Part shown: piece after piece, positions 11,101 to 23,100 of the stretch
How the letters are laid out: each line of letters begins with the position of its first letter
Numbering within the stretch: the first letter of the stretch is position 1
Source of the DNA: Sabellastarte sp. h YS-2021
Taxonomy: Eukaryota > Annelida > Polychaeta > Sabellida > Sabellidae
Length of the DNA: 64,000 nt
Assembly: GCA_964017235.1 (NCBI GenBank)
Contig: OZ024930.1
Coordinates: 29,392,614-29,456,613, forward strand
Direction of reading: 5' to 3'
Notes under the pieces: model-generated
Seen by the model: only the letters and a program-made list of their open reading frames with translations
What the model was told of the DNA's origin: nothing
The model's database searches: none
Made by a program: the position numbers and the translations under genes

Positions 11101-14100
11101 CACTGATGGACTTTCTCAAGATCAGATATAAATGTAAGACCTCCACTACCATAGATTACAATCCAATAGATGGTTACCCCCAGAAATCATTGTTGGATCA
11201 CCTGTATAAAGCTAACTGTATATATATTTTTACAAGAAGACAAAGTAGCATTCTGAGTGAGGATGAATGCTAAGAATGGTATATAGTTAAATAAATTGAT
11301 TAATGCCTATTGGGTGTATTGCTCCAATATTCCACATCCACCACCTTTCGCACTTCTTTCTGTGTTCAGGATTAGGTGTGTTGTATTTTAGAGTACACCA
11401 TTCCAATATTGAGAATCTCAGATCTCTGACAGAATGCCCTTTGTCTGTAAAGTGTTTAGACACTGGGGTAATTCTGTTCTCCTTTGGGTTTTTTCACTGA
11501 GAGAATATGTTCATACATTCTTGATCTGAATGCTCGGCCAGTTTCGCCCGCATAATATTTATTACATTTCTTGCAGGTAATAAGTCATCAGAGAATTTCT
11601 CTTGGGGAAAAGGAGTGTCTGGTTTTCTGATGTCCATTTCACTAGTTTGTATGTCTAATCTGGACACGGCACTAGTCAGAGTAGTGCGACTTACATCAGT
11701 GGACATCTCACTCATTGTAGAAGATACAAAACACAATAATAAATATGTGCAGTCACAATGAAAGTTCACTGGTAGGTTGTGATGGGCCTGATACTGGTGT
11801 GTTTCTTAATACACAACTGTATTACGACAATATTTGTGGTTTGTCTCATCAGAGGCTGGAGTTTATAGACCAAGTTCCTCCCTGAAGTACTTTTTCAGTT
11901 GTGCAATTGCAACGGTTGATTGAGGTAATTTTTCACTTCTGTGACGTAATTAGGACAGTGTATGATGCAATATTACGTCATAGACAATATTACGTCACAG
12001 CCATAGCTACCAGTTCACTTTTGTGCTACAGTAGGCCAGGAGTAACACTGTAATATTACACAGTTAGTCAATTGAATTAACAAAACCAGTTGTTTGAGTA
12101 TTTAGTGTTATAACATTACACTATGGATAAAACAAAATATATATGTGGAATCTGCCAAAGCTGCTCTAAATAATAACTGATAAATGAAACTACCAAATTT
12201 TATTATTCGCCTGCTTTATTCATATACAATTGTCCGTTTATTCATATATTTACAAAAGAGATAAAATATAGATAAACTGGCATACTTAATTTATATGCTG
12301 TGTAGAACCCAATAATAAAAATAATTGGATAATCATATATTTTTGTACACCTTAACAGGGGCCACGGTGGCAGAGTGGTAACACTCTCGCCTCCCACCTC
12401 TGCGGCCGGGGTTCGATCCTCGTCATGGCCGTAAGTGGGAAAGCTGGTAGTTGCTTGCCGTTGGTCGGCAGTTTACAGTACACAACCCTAGCGAACTCTA
12501 TGTACTGGTTTCCTCTGCCCTTCCAACTACCCGTCGTGATATGACCTGTACAGTGTTGAAAGCGACGTAAAACCCCAAATAAACAAATGTACACCTTAAC
12601 AGACATAATGATTTATTTTTGCAATAAAATGTCTCCATATTAAAAACAGACAAAAGAAATATTGTTTCATTTTGTGGTTTTAATTAAGACATAGCCATCC
12701 CTCTCAGGTATTGATTGGGAAATGCGGTCTAATGCATATCTTGACTCATCTGACTCATCCCAAGTCACATGGATCTCCACCTATAAAATAAATAAATGGA
12801 CATATGCATTAAACTGAACTTTAAAAATGTTAAGAAAGTTTTTAATCCTGTAAAAAGTGTAAATAACACTAGGGAAATGCACCTGTAATAAACTTTCCAC
12901 AAAATAACATTTTTGGGCAATTATATAAAAAATCCAAGATTCATAGGCGACAAAAGGATTTCCTTCTTCACATTATTCACATACTGATGAATAATTAAAT
13001 AAAAGGAAATTCACTCCCTACACTATAATCAAATTATTATATTATTCATTAAATAATTAATTTTGACTATAATCCCCCCAAAAATCATTAAATTTGGTGA
13101 CAGTATATTTCAGTTGAACATACTTTGCACATTGCACTACAGCACATGTGCAACACATGTACTTGCACCGGTGCAATCAACCGGTGCAATTGCACAACTG
13201 AAAAAGTACTTCAGGGAGGAACTTGGTCTATAAACTCCAGCCTCTGATGAGACAAACCACAAATATTGTCGAAATACAGTTGTGTATTAAGAAACACACC
13301 AGTATCAGGCCCATCACAACCTACCAGTGAACTTTCATTGTGACTGCACATATTTATTATTGTGTTTTGTATATATATTTTTACCATTAACTTTATTACC
13401 AATACTAACACCACTAATCTTAAGTTGTCTGTATTTTACTTTATATGATTTGTCTTTTGTATTTTATCTTGTATGATTTATCTATTTGCATTTTATCTTG
13501 TATAACTTGTTTCAATCACTGAATTCAACACTTTTAGATGTCATTAAACCCCACTGATGTGAACAGACAGCAGTCAGTCCACCGTTGGTTAGATGGCCAA
13601 TCCCCATGCTCACATATGGATGACTCTGCCACTTCACACACTGATGAGAGTTTGCCTTCCCTGGAGTCTATGCCAGAAAACCCACTACCACCACCATTTC
13701 ACAAAGATGCCACTCTGAACAACCCATTGTTGACAGGCGCTCATGACCTTGAGGACGTCTCATTTTCTGAAATCGAGTCACTGCAGGAACAACCAAGTAT
13801 TCCTCCCAGTGATGCCACAGATGCTGCTGATGTGGCTTCAAACAGTTCCATTGCATCAGAAAATCAGAGCCTATTTCAATGGGCCATGTCACAACTGCAA
13901 GATGAGACTGATGATAAAAGTTTACCCTGGGTACAGCTGTACCCACATAATCCACCAACTTCTCCATCACAAATTCTTCCAGATCTTCACTTATCCCGAT
14001 TGCGCCTGGATGATGAAGGCAGACATAAAACATATGATAGGTTCATTGTTGGTCACAACCTCACTGTCACCAAACCTGTTAATGTAGTAGCCAAGGCCTT

Positions 14101-17100
14101 CCTCATAATACTAATACATTCTTTCATGCATTCTACTAAAATATTCCCATTATTTCCCATTACTGATTCATTATTTTATTCCTACTAACTTACCATTCTG
14201 ATGCAAACTATATCCCCAACCTGTAATTTCAGCTAGTGATGAATACGAAATATCCAGGACCTCCTACAAACTGATGCATCTACAACTGCAATCAAGGTTT
14301 TGCGCCCTTCCATAACACCTGGTCACTCTGTCAACACCCTATCTCCAACTGATCTACTTGCTGGATCCTACTCCTTATTCATCCTTCCTGCTGCTTCAAC
14401 CTCTGCTGGCATGATGCCCCCTCCAAATATTGTTTCCTTACCTTCTACTTCAAATCCTGCCCAGTCTTCAGCTCCTTCAACATCTGTGCCTGATCCTCCA
14501 CCTACTAACACAAGTTCTTCTGATCAATCTTCCACCTCTAACTCATAACTACAATTAGCCAAAACCTATTTAGAAGTGAAAAATGGTGTCCCCCATTTCC
14601 ACCTTCCAGGATTACTGACACAGGGTTCAGACCATGTTGCAATTAACATTGACAGGCTTGATAAATTTTATCCCAAGTTTAGTTTTGTCAGTATGATGAA
14701 ATACCTTGCTAAATTACAATTACCCTCAAATGTTCCAGCTCTCTGTACTGGAGTGTTTTCCATTAAATTATTGACAGATTCCCCTGCACTCATTGAATAT
14801 CATTTGCAACTTTTTTTTCTTCTCTTACATGGCTTATGATTCCTGACTCCTCTTTCCTATGATACCACCTGCATGCATGTTGTTCTACCATCTTCTTCCT
14901 TTTACTACATGAATTTATCATATATTATTCTTTCATATTAGAGTCTTCACCCAGGTTAAGAAAACAAAACAAATCTGCTATTAAGAAAATTTGCTATTGA
15001 AAGCTGTAACACATTCACTGACCCATTTATATAATAATAATACATCCCTTTACATACGCATTTTATTACAACTTTATTACATATACTATTATGTTTATTA
15101 TCTTGTGTACTTTCTAATGTATATTCATGTATACCTTTCTTTATAAAGCTTGTATATTCATTCATTGATGTGTCTACTGCAAACACTTTTTGCAGTGTTG
15201 AACTGGAAACATTTCTTGCCGTATGATGCCTTAATCTTGTTAATTTGATGTGTCTACTGCAAACACTTTTTGCAGTGTTGAACTGGAAACATTTCTTGCC
15301 GTATGATGCCTTAATCTTGTTAATTTGAATTTTAATGGTCAAGTGGTCTTCTACTTCACTGTTTATAAGTATGTTCACTTTTTCTAATTGTTAGAATTTT
15401 GCTGCTATAGCTTACTTTAAAAACTTTGGCTGTCAAGTTTTAATATGTTTTAAAATTATATATTCTTCTCTGTAACTAGTATGCACTTATTCATGCATTT
15501 AGATTTCATATATTTACCTCTAGAGTTTGTATATCTGTTCTTATATGTAAATCTTTGGAATTCTTGTATATCTCAATGTTTTTTCCCCTCTGTTTCACTT
15601 CAGGGTTGAAGTGTTTTTTTTCAACAGTGGGTGTGTTCCACAGTATTTTCTGTGTATTTTATAACTTATTTATTATTGATGATAATACTTATTTCTTATG
15701 AAAAGTCATATTAGTATAATTAGTTTCATTATATATGTGTTTTATATTTGTGTATCAGTCTAAATATATTGTGTATCACAAAATTGACTGTTCTTTTATC
15801 TTTTGGGATATATTAATAAAAAAATGAGAGTACTAGCAAAAGCACCAAGCCAAGTAACAATACCACTAATCACCAGTGACCACTATTTGTTTAAACTGTG
15901 AGTGAACTCCAGCTCTGCACTGGCTATTCTTATCTATACATCCCTAGTGTAGTTACCTAGGATATGGCTTGCACTTAATCTGTTCTTTAATATATTATTA
16001 CTCATGCTCCTGTTTCTTGTCCTTTGACCCAGTTTAGATAACCTAACACATATTGTAGCTGACCAACCTAATTGATTATTTGACATGATTAATAACTGAC
16101 CTAATTGTATCTGACTGTCCTAATTGATTATATGACAGTTTTGGTAACCTTACCTGACATGGTTTAGATAATCTCACCTGACATAGTTCTTTCTGACCGA
16201 GTTCCAACTGACCTACCTTATTGTTCTAATTACCTGACATGGTTAAGATAATCCCACCTGACATAGTTCTCTGACCGAGTTACAGCTGACTTACCTTATT
16301 GTTCTAATTACCTGACACAGTTAAGATAACTTTATCTGATATAGTTTTCCCTGACCAACTGTCCAGCTAACTTGCTCTACTTATCTTACACATATAAGAT
16401 AACCTTTCCTGACATAGTTCTGTTTACCTTACCTCAATTCTTGACCGACTTTTATCTTATAAATGCTTTTTGATCTTGTATTATTGTGTGGTTGTTGCTT
16501 GGGTTGTGATACTGATGATCTAGCTAACATCAACAGTATTTCAGGAAATTAATCACAAAACATCATTCGGAGAACTGTTTGGAAATTCTTGTGATTTGCT
16601 AAGTTGAACTTTGTTTTTGGAAAATTGTACATTGTGTATTTATATTTTGGAGAACTGTTTGATGGTGTTACTTTGCTTCTTGAAGACTGGATATTATCAT
16701 CTTGGAAAATTAAATAAACATCTCAAATTGTCAAATTGACTTTTAATCAATGAAGTGCCACCACCCGGTACCTACGGACCACCACAGAAAACAACTGTGG
16801 CACAAATATTTTAGAACATTTTGTTTATGTATATTAAATACTATGAAATACTGCTGAAGCAAAAATAAATTCTCAGGACACATTTCACCTCCTTTTACAT
16901 AAATTTAGCGTAACATACTTACAAAGGTGTTTAGCAACTTGCTTTATTTCAATGTTGTTGTTGCATTGAACCTAGTAACTACTACTGCAATTGTTGGTAT
17001 TTTTAGAACTGAATGCCGTGTCATGCTCCACTAAAGACATCATTTACATAATGCTAAACTAAATGCATCGTGTTGAGTATTAAATAGACAATATAGGTAT

Positions 17101-20100
17101 ATTAATGATTCACTTTTTTTTCAATGAACCCCTTCAGGTAATCACAATGTGAAATCTCATTTACAATGTTAAATGTAGTTCCATAGCTTTATGTCTGTTA
17201 AAACTAATGCTACGTGTGTTATATTCATTTAATAAAATAATGTTTTTCATATTTATTAGCTATTTTGGAGATTATTTGGTGATACACACTGCCCCATTTC
17301 CATATTTGGAAGTTGTTATAAGAGCTTCTGTAGTTATAATTTGTGAGGCTGACTCATTCAGTTGAATATAGGTGGTATAAATGACAAATCATGTGATTCA
17401 TTGTGAGTGAAAACATAAGTCATATGATGAAAATCATTTGTCTTATGACCGGCTTTCGACTGTAAAGACTTGAAAATAATTGTATATATGAGCCCTGATG
17501 ACACCTATGCAGAATATTGCAACTTATGTTCTCTTGGAAAATATTTACTCAGCTTCACTTTTACAGAATAATGTGCAAAGTGGTAATATCATGAAGATGA
17601 GTTATAACACCTGAATTAGATCAGATAAAGTATGAGAGTAACAGAATGCACCATACTGGTATTTTAACAAATGCACACAGTAACATGGAAAAACAGACAA
17701 CTATTGGTAACTTTACATCCTACCACTCTTATCAGGTCAAATATTCCCTTTCTTAATTTTCAAGCTTTACAGGCCTAATAGACTGTTTCTGCTAAAATGA
17801 AATAGTGAAACTGCCACCATTTCTGTTTCAGAACATTGCAAAAGGAAACATGGCGATGATCAGTGCATCCAAATAATTTATGAAGATCAACCTACTAATG
17901 ATTTTAACTCCTTGTTTACCAGAATATATGGTGTGTGGGACAAGATGTTGTAGTATTAACACTGACACAACAGCATAATATGTAAACATCATCTGAAAGT
18001 ATGAGAATATTATAACATTACATTATTTTGACCATTTAATGTTGAAATGAAATTCTATAATCTAAGAAAAGCTACATGCTAAAATGTTTGCATTTGAACT
18101 GATATTTTAGCTTGTATCCATAACTAGGAATGCAAATGATATATAAAACACACAAAATAATATATCTTGTGTCTATATTTTCTACTGAAACATGTTTGTC
18201 AGATAAAATACTAATAACTTTTTTATTCTAATTTTTACATAGGAGCCAATAGTTTCTTGCAAGAGTATGAGAATGTATTTGTTTCTGTATGTGGTACAAA
18301 TTTCTACGATCAGTGTTTTCCACTTGAAACTGTTGATCTGGGGTTTTCATCCACAGCTATGCATTGGTTATACAAAAGGTTTGTAATCTTATTAATTTTG
18401 ATGTCATATATTTATACTATATTAACTTTTTATATTATTTTATGTTGTGCTTATGGAAAATTCGCATTTGAATACATTGTACTTTACTTGCATTTCTTAC
18501 AAATTAGAAAATATTGTATCTTTTCATCCATTAAGTTAAAATTTGTATTATCTTATGCCTAGTAATTTTTATTGGTTAAAATGGGTAGTTGGAAGGGCAG
18601 AAGAAACCAGTATTTTGTCAAGGATCTATACTGTAAACTGCCAGTGAACAACAAGAAAATAACACTTTTCTTTCTAGAGTATTACCACTCCCCCACTATG
18701 GTCTCTAGCAATATTGTAATATCACACATTCCTGAACAAATAGAGTTGTTCCAAAGACTTAATCTTATGAAGGAGGCACAATCTACTTATTTCACTAAAT
18801 TTAACTATTACATTAAAGCAGTGAATGCATCATATGTCTTGCAGGGAACTTTTAACATTTAGATTAGAACATACTTCTTCTGACCCTTTTCAACCCACCT
18901 GGGGCACAGGCCACAAACAAGTTCCTCCAGTTGTTCTCATATAAACTATGAGGACAATTAAGTTATAAATCAATATGTTCTTGTACATTAAAAGAGTGTT
19001 AAATCTGTCAAACATTTCTAACAGCAAAGCATTAAAGGTCATAGGAAGCATTTTCAGATCATTCATTAATAATTACATATACATATGAAAGTTCAATTTC
19101 TGCAAAAATAAGATGCATCTGGACAAGGTTACATTGTATATTCAGTCACTTTCTGTCTGTTTTTTTTCAACATTTTCACAACTATCGCCATAACAACTCC
19201 CGTAAAAAGTACTAGCCTTGTCATCACAGGTTCATGACAATGTAAACAAGGTATCATTTTTGTAAGCCTTTTAATACATACACATATATTTAAAAGATTG
19301 CATTTTCTGTTTTTATGAAGTTTATTTGTTTATAAGACACCAGTCTGCCACAGTAAATTTCTGAAATAGCATTGAGAATATATTTGTTTCAGATGAAAAA
19401 ATTACTTAGAGAGGTATTAAGCAAGTTGGATAAAAATCACAAATGATCCAGTCAACCAGGTTCAACTCTGAGATGAATTTTGATAGTTATTTTTCAATTT
19501 TGAAACTAATTATTGCTAGGACATGAAATAAATACAACTTAAATTCTTTAGGACTGGGCCTCAAGCAGGGATAATCATGCATGTTCCCCAAATTAGTTCA
19601 GAACTTTCCCACCAAAAGTGTAAACAATGCTTTCATAATATACATAATGCATCTAGCCATCTACAGTGTATACTGTTGGTAACATTTTCTTCTCAATTTA
19701 AGCCTTTCTTGAGACCGATTACAGTTCCCCCAAACACATTTCCTTTTTCTTGGTCTCAACAAAGGCTTAAATTGAGAAGAAAATGTTACCAACTAATTTC
19801 CAAAACTGAAAATTGTCCAAACTTAAGTTCAAGAAGTACTGAACTACTATCTTAAGGAAAACCCATTATATACTGAATTATTTCATGAACTGATAATATA
19901 AAAGTTAGAACTTTAAGGAATCTTTCAGAATAAGTTCAATAAATTTGACTACAACACTATGCTTTTATAAATGATTTATGTAAATATAAACAAATTTCAT
20001 ATTTTGATTTCACTTTACATCATACTTTATCTTGATAGAAGTACCGGTGATAAAAGGCAAAAAACAGTATCCAGTACATTTTCACGACAACTTTTGAATT

Positions 20101-23100
20101 TGTCAACAGATTCTTAGTTTTATGTAAATATCTAACTTGTGAAAGGCTACATTCCCACCACAGTTTTAAAACCTTGAAAAACATGGGAGGAGGCAATATC
20201 TCTTACAGATGTTTACTGTTTTCTGCATTCCAAGACAAGTCTACTTATAGTATTTCTCCAGTGTTTGTTAGCACTGTTAGTGGTTAAAGACCACAGTGCA
20301 TGAAATTTATTTTGCATCCCTGTGCAGATTATGTGTGTAACAACACACCTGCCAAGTCCCATTTTCAAACTCCCACTAGAAAGCACATTAAAAGCCAGTT
20401 AAATCTGACACTTGGGAAAAACAAACAGATCCCTCTCTGAAACTGTGCCACATCATACAAGGTGATTTAGAACTCTGATCTCAATGTTTGCAATACAAAA
20501 TAGTGTAAAATGAAGTGAAATTAGTGTTTTATAAACTGTCGTGGAAAGGGTCAGCTTCAGTCCAAAAAATAAATTTTTTTTCCAATACTTAGTGCAAAGA
20601 TTCTTCTATCAAATGAACTTGAAATATATTCTGGTCACACACAAATAATAGTCTTATAATTAGTAATTAACACTACAATTTGACTGTAACTTGTGTCCAA
20701 AATAGGGAATAAGTGTGTAGTTTTATAGTGTAACAATGCAGCTTCTGATAGTGTGTCAGTTTTTAAATGTATTGATAAACATGTTCTTCACCCAGTTCTT
20801 TTCCACATTTTCTCAAAGTGGGATCAATTTTACGGCATATATGATTATCCAACTCCTTATTATCAGAACAGCAAAAGTTAGCCCAAGGTTCAAAAGTAAA
20901 TGGTACATTGTATTATTTTTGAATGAACAGATCAATATTCATTACTAGCTCTAGTTGACTATTAAGAACTGACAGTGACAATTTATAAAACCATCTGGTC
21001 ATTATGTTGGGCTACAAGGCTGCCAATATTGAAAGTAAGCAGTCTGAAATGGTTCAGTACCAGGATGTAGAGTTTAATACACTGGAGATTGGAACCACAT
21101 TCTGACATTTTATTGACAACAGTGTGTCTTTCATACATCTACTTTTAATAACTGTAGGCATCAGATTGTAATGATCATGTAAATGTGCACCTGAAAGTTT
21201 GGATTTTTAAATGTATGAAATTCTTGTAGTCATAGAGAAGAGTAGCGTAGTTTGTTGATTATAAAAATTTTAATGTAATTTGTTGGAATTGTATGCAAGA
21301 AATAACCAAGTTAAAGACTATACTTAAAGGTTTCATTAAAAGTTTTGCAACCCAAGCCAAAAGAAAAAAACTAACAATTTACTAACAATGATTAATACAC
21401 ATTCATATATGTATGACTGTAAGCATCTCTTAGAATCACAGTACTTGTGGTTAATATTTGAAATGGTATCTGTACAGAATCCTCACTCTCACACACTCTC
21501 TGTTCCTGTCTGTCACTGACAATTTTAGATGGAGTCTGATCGACAGCTTTCATATTAAAGAATAAATGCCAATTATCATGTTAAATTATAAAAAACTTTT
21601 CAAACAAAATTATCCTTATTCATTTAGAATTAAACTTTAAAAAAAATCACTTCAAAATACAATTTAATCAGATACATATTTAATTACATCCAATCCTTCC
21701 CAATACATTTTTAACCGAAACCATTGCAAATGTGCAGTTGTGTACCTTTTATTTCATCACAACACCTCCACACATGTTTTCAGGGATGTTATTCTATATG
21801 CCACTTTGAGAGGCTGTATCTCAGTGGGGGATGCTCTGATTGATGTCTAGTTTTCTTTACTGGGATTGTCTTACTCTCTCGCACACACATACAAAGCTTT
21901 AAAGAAACTTTTTCTTTCATGCACTGTGGACTTTAAAACTTAGGTAAAACTTGAGAGAAAAATACACGATATGGAAAAAATTAAAGGCTAGTGAGTTTTT
22001 TTCTGGCAAAGAAACATGTTATCTTCCTTCAGTTTGTAAATATATACATTATATTGCCAACTAAACAGAACTTCGTTATGAAGCTGTGACGTCATCAATC
22101 ATCTACTTCGAAAAAAAAAATATGTCAGCTTTTTACTCCACTTCGTGATATTTATTTTTTCTAATGCTATTTATAGCTCTTGTACCATATATTTCTTAAA
22201 ATAAACCACATTTCCATTTTTATAGGTTGTTTGTCTATTGAATTAAGTTAACTTCACAATTTTTGTGAAAAATGTTTCCTATGACCTTTAAGACCCTTCA
22301 GTTATTCATACCATTTTGCTCTAATAACCCTTTATGGATCATATAATAACAGCCATGTGTCACAGATAGGATCGTCAGAAATTGATAGGTTGTTGAGATT
22401 CTGCATAAGTTAATTGCCAAATTGACAAAACAACAGCATTTTTATGTAACCCACAACTTTGAGATGGAAGGGGAATAGATTACTGCCTACTTCAGCCCAA
22501 AGTGTTTGATTTTATACACCTTTAAATACAAAAAGCCTCTATATATTGATATCAATTTAATGCTTGATCATATTGTACTTTGCACAGCACAGAATGTGCA
22601 AAAATTTAGTCTGTCATGATGTTTTTTTAAGACCATGCTGCTTGAAAGAGACATTGTTTCATGCATTGTCTTCCAATCCTGAAGAAAGAAGAAGCTTTGA
22701 AGTGCAGGCAGCTAAAGACTGGGAAAGGATACTCTTGAAAAGAGCAACAGAACTGAAGAAAGGTGACAATATTTTTAAAATTGACCTTGGTTTTGAGAAA
22801 GGTTCAATTCACTTACAATTTGAACATATAAACTTGGATTGATTGTTTAAATTATTCATAAGAAAACCTGATTGAGTGACTTGTTTCTGACTGCTCAGTG
22901 ACTGAGGGGAAATGACAAAACTACACCAGATAATACATTTTTAATGTATTTTTATATTGCACCACCCAAACTCTCATAGTGTCAAGAAAGGTTCTTGTGG
23001 TGATTAAATCTTGACCAAGAGCACTCTGACATATATGTATGCTGACGACAGTTTATTTGTTCATTTAGATAGGCCTGGTAGGTCGATAAATGCAACAAAA

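Larger units (their letters stand above)
11725..13371. mobile_element. DNA element with 198-bp terminal inverted repeats
   Basis: 11725-11922 is the near-exact reverse complement of 13174-13371. Outer ends read TACAAAACACAATAATAAAT and its mirror. Flanking TA/AT bases allow only a short target duplication. No transposase is recognisable. The inside contains CRE-like TGACGTAAT/ATTACGTCA palindromes near 11940-12000, a SINE with perfect 14-bp duplications, and an exon-like minus-strand frame (12667-12780). It looks like a non-autonomous long-TIR (foldback/MITE-type) element. Confidence 0.8.
2207..16804 (+). mobile_element. Ty3/gypsy LTR retrotransposon with env-like gene, near full length
   Basis: Two long direct repeats (2207-3452 and 15634-16804) begin TGTTCCACAG and end TGTGGCACA. 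AATA occurs just before the first (2203-2206) and just after the second (16805-16808), a 4-bp target duplication. Internal order is gag (zinc knuckle), protease, RT, RNase H, integrase, env-like, the order of env-bearing gypsy/errantivirus-type elements. A candidate primer-binding site follows the 5' LTR. No clear polypurine tract precedes the 3' LTR. Coding regions carry stops, frameshifts and small deletions, so the copy is not autonomous. Nested inside are SINEs (4607-4829, 12358-12587), a MITE (5975-6710), a Penelope-like fragment and a long-TIR element (11725-13371). It lies in the second intron of the SABATH gene, sense orientation. Confidence 0.9.
18379..22631 (+). other. SABATH intron, mostly unannotated
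   Basis: AT-rich sequence of about 4.2 kb. Apart from the SINE fragment at 18583 and the hairpin at 19675, no coding or repeat structure was recognised. Confidence 0.5.

Noticed and set aside
14956-15378. Minus-strand 140-codon ORF
   Set aside because: It spans the 80-bp tandem duplication, so its length is inflated; no family recognised.
19577-19855. Plus-strand 92-codon ORF
   Set aside because: Most of it is the two arms of the inverted repeat; no splice or domain support.
22763-22842. Extension of the SABATH exon
   Set aside because: Open by chance; phase and family similarity place the donor at 22763.
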